The translations under genes and the position numbers were made by a program. The notes beneath the pieces were generated by a model that saw only the letters and a program-made list of their open reading frames with translations, was not told the origin of the DNA and did not search any database. A stretch of DNA of 37,599 bases from Flavobacteriales bacterium (GTDB lineage: Bacteria > Bacteroidota > Bacteroidia > Flavobacteriales > Flavobacteriaceae): positions 1 through 37,599 of the forward strand of contig JAFLBT010000013.1 in NCBI GenBank assembly GCA_017302935.1. The letters run 5' to 3'. This document shows positions 8,897-15,376 of this stretch, piece after piece. Positions within the stretch are counted from its first letter, which is position 1; each line of letters begins with the position of its first letter.

Positions 8897-8904
8897 TAAC
8901 TTTG
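8897..8904 (+). promoter_or_regulatory. Probable -7 element for feoAB
   Basis: TAACTTTG matches TAnnTTTG exactly and precedes the TTG start of feoA by 25 bases. The candidate metal-repressor half-site at 8908-8923 overlaps the expected transcript start, which would suit repression. Confidence 0.5.
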
Positions 8905-8907
8905 TAT

Positions 8908-8923
8908 TTATATTTATTCTAAA
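8908..8923. promoter_or_regulatory. Candidate DtxR-type operator at feoA
   Basis: TTATATTTATTCTAAA shares its right half (TCTAAA, then TAA) with the palindrome at 15348-15363 and with the site at 11319-11334. The left half is degenerate. It lies just downstream of the feoA -7 element. The assignment is an inference from similarity to the better site by the repressor gene. Confidence 0.45.
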
Positions 8924-8929
8924 TAAGTT

Positions 8930-9163
8930 TTGCAAACTACAATTGACCAATTAAAAAAAGGAGAGAAGGCAATTATTGTCGATTTCAATATTGAAACCAT
9001 TCCATTAAAATTAGTGGAATTAGGTTGCATGGAAGGTCATTTGGTAGAACTCAAACAAATTGCTCCTATGGGCGACCCCTTATTTTTAGATTTAAACGGA
9101 ACGCAACTGGCTATTCGAAAAGAAATGGCTAAAGATATTGTTGTAGAAATTATTCAAAATTAA
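8930..9163 (+). CDS. feoA: FeoA, ferrous iron transport accessory protein
   Basis: FeoA is a small SH3-like cytosolic protein that supports the FeoB ferrous iron transporter. The 77 residues cover the whole fold: LKKGEKAIIVDF, then LVELGCMEGHLVELKQIAPM, then a GDPLFLDLNGTQLAIRKEMAKDI segment, the usual FeoA pattern. The start is TTG (TTG CAA ACT ACA). The first ATG downstream falls inside the fold, so TTG is the credible start. It ends 6 bases before feoB, forming a feoAB operon. A half-site for the local DtxR-family repressor overlaps the promoter region. Confidence 0.93.
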   Translation: MQTTIDQLKKGEKAIIVDFNIETIPLKLVELGCMEGHLVELKQIAPMGDPLFLDLNGTQLAIRKEMAKDIVVEIIQN

Positions 9164-9169
9164 ATCAGA

Positions 9170-11275
9170 ATGCCAAATTCTACTATCAAAGTTGCACTTA
9201 TTGGTAATCCAAATACCGGAAAAACATCACTTTTTAATCAGCTTACCGGACTAAACCAACAAGTTGGAAACTATCCCGGAATTACTGTGGATAGAAAAAT
9301 CGGGCAATGTAGTTTATCCCACAACAAAAAAGCAACCATACTTGATTTACCCGGAACCTATAGTTTAAATGCGAATTCATTGGATGAAAATCTTGTCGTA
9401 GAATTGTTGTTAAATAAAAATGACAAAGATTTTCCGGATGTTATTGTTGTGGTAACCGAAGTAGAAAATCTTAAAAGAAATTTATTGCTTTTTACACAAA
9501 TAAAGGACCTTGAAATTCCAACAATTTTAGCCATTAACATGATTGATCAAATGGAATTAAAAGGAATTTCATTAGATATTCCAAAGTTAGAAGAAGGTTT
9601 AAAAACAAAAATTGCCTTAATCAGCTCCAGAAAAAGTATTGGTATTGAAAATTTAAAGCAACTTATTCTTTCTTATGAAGAAATTTCTACCGAACCCTGT
9701 TTAAATGCCTCAGAAATTGACCGGGATTATTTTGGTAACTTAAGAAGAATTTATCCTAATCAACAGTTATATAAACTTTGGTTGGTCATTTCTCAAAATG
9801 TGAACTTTGGTGATTTAACCAAAAACACCATTCAACATCAATCATTTGCTAAAACAGATAGTGAATTAAAAAAATTACAACATCAGGAAACAGTCAAACG
9901 TTATCAATTTATTAATGCTTTATTGAAAGAAACCAAAAAAGTTGACAACACCAAAGCAAAAGATATTCAAAGCCAATTAGATCGAATTTTAACGCATAAA
10001 ATCGGTGGTTATGCGATCTTTTTTGGTGTTTTATTCTTGATTTTTCAATCCGTTTTTGATTGGTCAAGCATTCCGATGGATTTTATTGATGAATCTTTTG
10101 CTTCTCTCAGTTCATGGGTTAGCGAAAACCTGCCTGCAGGAAAGTTAAACGATTTAATTTCACAAGGAATTGTACCGGGAATTGGTGGCGTAGTTATTTT
10201 TATTCCTCAAATTGCCTTTTTATTCCTTTTCATTTCTCTTTTAGAAGAAAGTGGCTACATGAGTCGAGTTGTGTTTTTAATGGATAAAAGCATGCGACGT
10301 TTTGGCCTAAACGGAAAAAGTGTAGTACCTTTAATTTCGGGAACAGCTTGTGCCATTCCTGCTATTATGGCGACGCGTAATATTGAAAATTGGCGTGAGC
10401 GATTAATCACCATTTTGGTTACGCCTTTTACAACTTGTTCGGCCAGAATTCCGGTTTATACAATTTTGATTGCTTTGGTCATTCCGGAAAAAAAGCTGTT
10501 TGGCATTTTAAATCTGCAAGGACTAACCTTAATGTTGCTCTATTTAATCGGTTTTTTTGCGGCCATTCTCTCGGCTATGATTCTAAATAAAATACTGAAA
10601 TTTTCTACCAAAAGTTATTTTGTTATTGAAATGCCGAACTACAAAATACCCTTTTATAAAAATGTAGGTTTAAATGTAATTGAAAAAACAAAAGCGTTTG
10701 TGTTTGGAGCGGGAAAAATCATCATATCCCTTTCCATTATTTTGTGGTTTTTAGCTTCTTACGGCCCGAATGATAATTTTGATAACGCAGAAAAAATCAT
10801 TTCTTCTCAACCGGAAACAAAGACGTTATCTGAAGATGAAATGCAAAATAAGATAGCTTCTTTTAAATTAGAAAACTCGTATATCGGCATAATCGGAAAA
10901 TCTATTGAACCCGTAATTCAACCGTTGGGTTATGATTGGAAAATCGGAATTGGAATTGTAGCTTCTTTTGCCGCAAGAGAAGTTTTTGTGGGAACATTGG
11001 CTACCATTTACAGTGTTGGCAGTCATCAAGACGAAGAAAGCACCATCAAACAACGCATGAAAGATGAGATTCATCCGGTAACAGGAAAACCAATTTATAC
11101 CTTTGCTTCCGGCATTTCACTTTTACTCTTCTATGCATTTGCGATGCAATGTATGAGTACCTTAGCTATCGTAAAAAAAGAAACCAATTCATGGAAATGG
11201 CCAATGATTCAACTTTTTTTCATGAGTGGATTGGCTTATTTACTCTCACTTACTGTTTTTCAATTTTTGAAATAA
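9170..11275 (+). CDS. feoB: FeoB, ferrous iron transporter
   Basis: FeoB imports Fe2+ across the inner membrane and couples this to an N-terminal G-protein domain. The 701 residues show G1 GNPNTGKT (12-19), G3 DLPG (59-62) and G4 NMID (123-126). The membrane part follows from about residue 280, with two gate repeats. The conserved pore cysteines are in ISGTACAIPA and in TPFTTCSARIPVYT, and the C-terminal part has MQCMSTLAIVKKET. The length is typical. It follows feoA by 6 bases. The FeoB-associated small Cys-rich gene is not directly downstream but lies about 2.4 kb away, after the FecA-like receptor. Confidence 0.97.
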   Translation: MPNSTIKVALIGNPNTGKTSLFNQLTGLNQQVGNYPGITVDRKIGQCSLSHNKKATILDLPGTYSLNANSLDENLVVELLLNKNDKDFPDVIVVVTEVENLKRNLLLFTQIKDLEIPTILAINMIDQMELKGISLDIPKLEEGLKTKIALISSRKSIGIENLKQLILSYEEISTEPCLNASEIDRDYFGNLRRIYPNQQLYKLWLVISQNVNFGDLTKNTIQHQSFAKTDSELKKLQHQETVKRYQFINALLKETKKVDNTKAKDIQSQLDRILTHKIGGYAIFFGVLFLIFQSVFDWSSIPMDFIDESFASLSSWVSENLPAGKLNDLISQGIVPGIGGVVIFIPQIAFLFLFISLLEESGYMSRVVFLMDKSMRRFGLNGKSVVPLISGTACAIPAIMATRNIENWRERLITILVTPFTTCSARIPVYTILIALVIPEKKLFGILNLQGLTLMLLYLIGFFAAILSAMILNKILKFSTKSYFVIEMPNYKIPFYKNVGLNVIEKTKAFVFGAGKIIISLSIILWFLASYGPNDNFDNAEKIISSQPETKTLSEDEMQNKIASFKLENSYIGIIGKSIEPVIQPLGYDWKIGIGIVASFAAREVFVGTLATIYSVGSHQDEESTIKQRMKDEIHPVTGKPIYTFASGISLLLFYAFAMQCMSTLAIVKKETNSWKWPMIQLFFMSGLAYLLSLTVFQFLK

Positions 11276-11318
11276 TTTCATTTTCAGTACATTAAAAATT
11301 AATTCAAAAAAACGTTAT

Positions 11319-11334
11319 TTATAATTTGTCTAAA
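11319..11334. promoter_or_regulatory. Candidate DtxR-type operator over the fecA-like promoter, site 1
   Basis: TTATAATTTGTCTAAA shares its last 11 bases except one (TTTGTCTAAA) with the palindrome at 15348-15363; the left half is degenerate. It covers the TTTG element at 11325-11328. A further TTTAGA half-site follows at 11340-11345. Confidence 0.5.
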
Positions 11335-11356
11335 TAAATTTTAGATTATATTTTTG
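11325..11356 (+). promoter_or_regulatory. Promoter of the FecA-like receptor gene
   Basis: TTTG at 11325-11328 and TATTTTTG at 11349-11356 are separated by 20 bases, slightly longer than the Bacteroidetes ideal. The gene starts at 11385. Candidate repressor sites lie on the upstream box and just after the -7 box. Confidence 0.5.
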
Positions 11357-11359
11357 CAG

Positions 11360-11376
11360 TGTAGAATTAATCTAAA
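11360..11376. promoter_or_regulatory. Candidate DtxR-type operator over the fecA-like promoter, site 2
   Basis: TGTAGAATTAATCTAAA is an imperfect palindrome (TAGA, five bases, TCTA) whose right half matches TCTAAA. Its spacer is one base longer than in the palindrome at 15348. It sits directly downstream of the -7 box, where a bound repressor would block initiation. Confidence 0.4.
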
Positions 11377-11384
11377 TAACAATA

Positions 11385-13625
11385 ATGAATCGTATATACA
11401 CTTCAATCCTGCTACTCGTGACAGGTTTTTCTTTTGCTCAAAATGAAAATTTTCAAGACGATCTAGCTTTAAATGATACCGTAAGAAAACTTCAAGGCGT
11501 AACCGTATCGGCTGATATGTTGGTTGGAAGCAAATTCAAAGCAAAAAACAGAGCTGGCTCTACTTATTTTATTTCTCCTGAAGAATTAAAAAGATTTAAT
11601 TACACTGATATTAATCGAATTTTGAGATCTGTTCCCGGTATAAATGTGGTAGAAGAAGAAGGTTTCGGACTTCGCCCAAGCATTGGTCTTCGCGGTACGA
11701 GTCCGTCAAGAGCTTCCAAAATCACTTTAATGGAAGACGGAATTCTTATTGCTCCCGCACCCTATTCTGCCCCGGCAGCTTATTATTTTCCAACTGTAAG
11801 TAGAATTCAAAGTTTTGAAATTTTAAAAGGCGGAAGTCAAATTCAATACGGTCCTTACACAACAGGAGGAGCAATTAATATGGTTTCAAACCAAATTCCA
11901 TCTCAATTTTCAGGAAAAGTTGTGGCTTCAATGGGAAGTTTTGACACCAAAAACACGTATATGAATGTTGGTGATAATTTCAAAAACTTTGGTTATTTAG
12001 TTGAATACAATAATCGTAATTCCGACGGTTTTAAAACCATCGACTTTAGCAACAAAACAACTGGCTATAACGGAAATGATTATGTTGCAAAATTTAGAGT
12101 AAACACCAGTCCGGAAGCAAAAATGTTTCAATCGTTGACTGTGAAAGCTCAATTATCAAATGAATATTCAGATGAAACCTATTTAGGATTAACACAAACC
12201 GATTTTGATAACAATCCCTACCGTCGTTATTTATCTTCGGAAGTTGATAAAATCGATACGAAACACGACCAATTGATGTTAACGCATTTGTTTATTCCGG
12301 TTGATTATTTAACCATTACAACAAAAGCCTATCGCAACAATTTTAAAAGAAATTGGTACAAATTACACGATGTAAATATAGGTGGCTCAAATGTTTCTTT
12401 GGCTTCAATTTTAGATAATCCAGAAGCAAATCAAGCAGGCTACGACATTTTGACCGGAGCTGTAAACACAGCAGACAATGCTTTACGAATGAGAAACAAC
12501 AACCGTACTTATTTGGCAGAAGGAATTCAAACTGTTTTTAATTTTAAATTAAATAGTGAAGTTGTTTCACATGATATCGATTTTGGTGTACGTTATCATT
12601 TAGACAGCGAAGACCGTTTTCAATGGGATGATCGATATAAAATTCAAAACAATTCACTTTTTAGAACTGCATCTGGAACTCCGGGAACTCAAGAAAACCG
12701 TGTAGAAAGTGCCGAAGCTGTTTCTGTTCATGCTCTTTATAACATTACCTATAAAAAGTTTACTTTTTCTCCCGGAATGCGATATGAAAACATTATTCGT
12801 AGAAGTTTAAACTATGGTACTGCCGATTTAGATAGAACCGGAACAAACTTAAACCACAGACAAAGTAGAATTGAAAAATATATTCCTGGTTTTGGAGCAT
12901 TATATAAATTTAATGAAAACTATACCGCTTTTACGAGTGTTCACAAAGGATTTTCGCCTCCAGGACCAAATGATGCCGATAGAGGTGAAAGCAGCATTAA
13001 CTACGAAGCTGGTTTTCGTTTAAACAAAAAAGCGTTGAGCGGAGAAATTATTGCTTTTTACAATGATTTTGATCGATTAGAAGGAGCAGACACCAACGCT
13101 TCCGGAGGAACAGGAACCGGAGATTTGTTTAATGCCGGACAAGCAAAAGTGCAGGGTTTGGAATTATTAGTTACGTATGATGTGTTGAACAACGAAAACA
13201 CAAAATTCAAAGTACCGGTAACGTTCAGTTATACTTATACAGACACGGAACTAAAAAACGAGTTTAATAGTGGTACAGAAGCTTGGGGAGCCATTCAACC
13301 GGGTGATGAAATTCCATACATCGCAAAAAACCAATTTTCGATTATTGCCGGTTTAGAACATAAAAAATTCAACGTTTCCATTAGTGGAAAATACAATGAT
13401 CAATTTAGAACATTAGCGGGTCAAGGAACTATTCCGGATAATGAATTGGTAAAAAGTAATTTTATTATTGATGCGTCTGCCAAATATCATTTAACCGAAA
13501 AAGTTAGTTTGATGAGTAATATCGTGAATATTTTAGATAAAGAATACGCTGTTTCAAGAGTTCCGGCAGGATTACGTCCGGGAATGCCTTTTGGAATCCA
13601 TTTCGGAATTACAGCACAGTTTTAA
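11385..13625 (+). CDS. TonB-dependent outer-membrane receptor, FecA-like
   Basis: This protein takes up a ferric chelate across the outer membrane using TonB energy. The 746 residues start with a signal peptide (MNRIYTSILLLVTGFSFAQ), directly followed by a TonB-box-like LQGVTVSADM and a plug (to about 170). The plug resembles FecA: SRASKITLMEDGILIAPAPY and GGSQIQYGPYTTGGAINMVS. The barrel ends in phenylalanine (ITAQF), the usual outer-membrane insertion signal. It lacks the carboxypeptidase-like N-terminal domain seen in the second receptor and has no FecI/FecR signalling pair nearby. Iron control by the neighbouring DtxR-family protein is suggested by sites at 11319-11376. Ferric citrate is the best guess for the ligand but is not proven. 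Confidence 0.88.
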   Translation: MNRIYTSILLLVTGFSFAQNENFQDDLALNDTVRKLQGVTVSADMLVGSKFKAKNRAGSTYFISPEELKRFNYTDINRILRSVPGINVVEEEGFGLRPSIGLRGTSPSRASKITLMEDGILIAPAPYSAPAAYYFPTVSRIQSFEILKGGSQIQYGPYTTGGAINMVSNQIPSQFSGKVVASMGSFDTKNTYMNVGDNFKNFGYLVEYNNRNSDGFKTIDFSNKTTGYNGNDYVAKFRVNTSPEAKMFQSLTVKAQLSNEYSDETYLGLTQTDFDNNPYRRYLSSEVDKIDTKHDQLMLTHLFIPVDYLTITTKAYRNNFKRNWYKLHDVNIGGSNVSLASILDNPEANQAGYDILTGAVNTADNALRMRNNNRTYLAEGIQTVFNFKLNSEVVSHDIDFGVRYHLDSEDRFQWDDRYKIQNNSLFRTASGTPGTQENRVESAEAVSVHALYNITYKKFTFSPGMRYENIIRRSLNYGTADLDRTGTNLNHRQSRIEKYIPGFGALYKFNENYTAFTSVHKGFSPPGPNDADRGESSINYEAGFRLNKKALSGEIIAFYNDFDRLEGADTNASGGTGTGDLFNAGQAKVQGLELLVTYDVLNNENTKFKVPVTFSYTYTDTELKNEFNSGTEAWGAIQPGDEIPYIAKNQFSIIAGLEHKKFNVSISGKYNDQFRTLAGQGTIPDNELVKSNFIIDASAKYHLTEKVSLMSNIVNILDKEYAVSRVPAGLRPGMPFGIHFGITAQF

Positions 13626-13647
13626 AAAGTGTTTTTATTTGTTTGTT

Positions 13648-13678
13648 AAAGGTTCTCTGTTTTTGATGGAGAACCTTT
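13648..13678 (+). terminator. Rho-independent terminator of the FecA-like gene
   Basis: AAAGGTTCTC (13648-13657) pairs with GAGAACCTTT (13669-13678) around an 11-base loop, and a T-rich end is provided by TTTT at 13676-13679. The next promoter element starts within one base of it. Confidence 0.8.
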
Positions 13679-13686
13679 TATCTTTG
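13679..13686 (+). promoter_or_regulatory. -7 element for the FeoB-associated small gene
   Basis: TATCTTTG matches TAnnTTTG and ends only 4 bases before the ATG at 13691. If used, transcription would begin at or next to the start codon, giving a leaderless or nearly leaderless message. It abuts the preceding terminator. Confidence 0.45.
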
Positions 13687-13690
13687 TAGT

Positions 13691-13819
13691 ATGATTGATT
13701 TTCAGGAAATAATCGCGTTTGTCATTTTAGGAATAGCCCTTGCTGTTCTCTATTTTCATTTTTTTGGTAAAAAGAAATCGAAAAAAAATTGCGGTGGCGA
13801 TGATTGTGGTTGTCATTAA
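13691..13819 (+). CDS. FeoB-associated Cys-rich small membrane protein
   Basis: This is a 42-residue protein. It has one hydrophobic segment (about 7-24, IIAFVILGIALAVLYFHFF), a basic stretch GKKKSKK, and a Cys-rich tail with C34, C39 and C41, ending C-G-C-H. This layout fits the FeoB-associated Cys-rich membrane proteins that accompany feoAB in many bacteria and may bind metal at the membrane. The homology call comes from layout, composition and context only. It has its own TAnnTTTG element and follows the receptor's terminator. Its stop codon overlaps the convergent ZIP transporter gene by 4 bases. It is too short for most gene finders. Confidence 0.82.
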   Translation: MIDFQEIIAFVILGIALAVLYFHFFGKKKSKKNCGGDDCGCH

Positions 13820-14637
13820 CTTCCTAAAGCCACATCCAAACTCATCATCACAACAAAACCACCAATAAATCCGAGTGTTGCAATATCCGTATGTTTATCT
13901 TGTTGCGTTTCCGGAATAACTTCTTCCACCACCACAAAAATCATTGCTCCGGCAGCAAAGGCTAACGCATAAGGCAAAATTGGGGTGAAAAACGTAACCG
14001 CAACTGCTCCCAAAACGCCGGCAATGGGTTCAACTAAAGCAGAAGATTGTCCGTATAAAAAACTCTTTTTTCTACTCATTCCCATTCGTCGCAACGGCAT
14101 GGAAACAGCAATTCCTTCCGGAAAATTCTGAATCCCAATTCCAATAGCTAAAATCGTTGCTCCAGCAATCGACGCTTCAGGAATTCCGGCGGCAACTCCA
14201 CCAAACAAAACACCAACCGCCAAACCTTCCGGAATGTTGTGTAATGTTATGGCTAAAACCAAAAGTGTTGTTTTTTGCCAAGGCGATTTTACGCCTTCCG
14301 TTTCTTTAAAATTAATATGTAAATGTGGCAAAACCTTATCTAAACCAAATAGAAAAAAAGCTCCTAACATAAAACCGATTGCAGCGGGCATTACTTTTGC
14401 AAAACCTTCTCCTTCGGACATGGCGATAGCAGGTGCTAGCAAACTCCAATAACTGGCAGCAACCATCACACCACCAGTAAAACCAAGCATTCCGTCTAAT
14501 GCGGCACGGTTCATCGTCTTAAAAAAGAAAACGACAGAAGCACCTAACGCTGTTAAAAACCAAGTAAATAACGTGGCATACAAGGCTGCTAAAATAGGAT
14601 CTATACTCGATAAATAAGCTACAATTTCATCAAACAT
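13816..14637 (-). CDS. ZIP-family metal transporter
   Basis: ZIP proteins move Zn2+, Fe2+ or Mn2+ into the cytosol. The 273 residues form about eight membrane segments and carry the two signature metal-site helices, HNIPEGLAVGVLFGG and NFPEGIAVSMPLRRMG, and a third glutamate-rich helix (FVVVEEVIPE). The type resembles the bacterial/ZIP11-like group rather than E. coli ZupT, judged by eye. It starts 1 base after the stop of the DtxR-family repressor on the same strand, so the repressor and transporter form an operon. That makes Mn or Fe plausible substrates, although zinc cannot be excluded. Confidence 0.9.
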   Translation of the reverse strand: MFDEIVAYLSSIDPILAALYATLFTWFLTALGASVVFFFKTMNRAALDGMLGFTGGVMVAASYWSLLAPAIAMSEGEGFAKVMPAAIGFMLGAFFLFGLDKVLPHLHINFKETEGVKSPWQKTTLLVLAITLHNIPEGLAVGVLFGGVAAGIPEASIAGATILAIGIGIQNFPEGIAVSMPLRRMGMSRKKSFLYGQSSALVEPIAGVLGAVAVTFFTPILPYALAFAAGAMIFVVVEEVIPETQQDKHTDIATLGFIGGFVVMMSLDVALGS

Positions 14638-14638
14638 A

Positions 14639-15292
14639 TTATATCAATTTAACAAAAAGATTACTGGCAATTTTATTTGAAATCAAAATTTGTTTATTGT
14701 TGATTAAAATACTCAACGAATGATCAAAGGATTCTTTATTTACTACTTCAATTTCTGAACCCAATGCAATTTGATATTTGTCAAGGTATTTTAAAAAACT
14801 AGGCGAGCTATCTTTTACCCCCAAACAAATAACTTTTTTTGATGGCAAAATTTCAGAAAGTAACTGTTTATCAACCTTAACCAATTGTCCGTATCGATCT
14901 GGAATCGGGTCACCATGTGGGTCTTCCTTTGGAAATCCTAAATATTCATCCAATCGATTGATTAATTTTTCGGATTTAATGTGCTCCAATTCTTCTGCTA
15001 AATCATGTACTTCATCCCACGTAAAATCTAATTTTTCAACTAAAAAAACTTCCCATAAACGATGCTTTCTTACAATCATTTTAGCGGCGTGCAATCCTTT
15101 CTGAGTGAGTGTTACACCTTGGTATTTCTGATAATCAACCAATTCTTTTTCGGCTAATTTCTTCACCATATCCGTAACCGAAGAAGCTTTGCTTTCAATC
15201 ATTCCGGCAATTGCATTCGTGTTAATTCCTTTGGGTGAAACCAACGATAAATGATAAATAACTTTTAAATAATTTTCTTCTGAATACGTCAT
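14639..15292 (-). CDS. DtxR/MntR-family metal-dependent transcriptional repressor
   Basis: This regulator represses metal-uptake genes when loaded with Fe2+ or Mn2+. The 217 residues comprise a winged helix (about 1-70, with recognition segment KASSVTDMVKKL), a dimer and metal domain, and a C-terminal FeoA/SH3-like domain (about 145-217). Residues matching DtxR metal ligands are H77, E81, H96, E103 and H104. The DtxR cysteine position is E100 here, as in MntR, and the DtxR Met10 position is N7. I chose the ATG at 15292 because the family starts as MTYSEENYLK; the frame extends upstream only through TTG at 15313. It is divergent from a TonB receptor across an 84-base gap that contains a clean palindrome. 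Confidence 0.92.
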   Translation of the reverse strand: MTYSEENYLKVIYHLSLVSPKGINTNAIAGMIESKASSVTDMVKKLAEKELVDYQKYQGVTLTQKGLHAAKMIVRKHRLWEVFLVEKLDFTWDEVHDLAEELEHIKSEKLINRLDEYLGFPKEDPHGDPIPDRYGQLVKVDKQLLSEILPSKKVICLGVKDSSPSFLKYLDKYQIALGSEIEVVNKESFDHSLSILINNKQILISNKIASNLFVKLI

Positions 15293-15310
15293 AATGTTAA
15301 AATCGGTAAA

Positions 15311-15318
15311 CAAAAATA
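15311..15318 (-). promoter_or_regulatory. Probable -7 element for the DtxR-family gene
   Basis: On the minus strand this reads TATTTTTG. It lies 18 bases ahead of the ATG at 15292. The palindrome at 15348-15363 is about 30 bases further upstream, close to where the polymerase contacts the -33 region, so autoregulation is possible. Confidence 0.4.
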
Positions 15319-15347
15319 AAAAATAATTTTATATAAGTAAAAATATT

Positions 15348-15363
15348 TTTAGATTTGTCTAAA
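15348..15363. promoter_or_regulatory. Palindromic operator, probably for the DtxR-family repressor
   Basis: TTTAGA-TTTG-TCTAAA is a perfect 6+6 inverted repeat with a 4-base spacer. It lies between the divergent repressor and TonB-receptor genes. TAGATTTG at 15350-15357 fits the -7 consensus for the receptor, so the operator and promoter would coincide. DtxR-family boxes of other bacteria have the same overall shape (TTAGG...CCTAA). Binding is inferred. Confidence 0.6.
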
Positions 15364-15376
15364 TTTATTTTTTGGT

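Noticed and set aside
8187-11275. SCO1-like gene as part of the feo operon
   Set aside because: A 74-base gap with its own -7 element and operator separates it from feoA, so only adjacency is supported.
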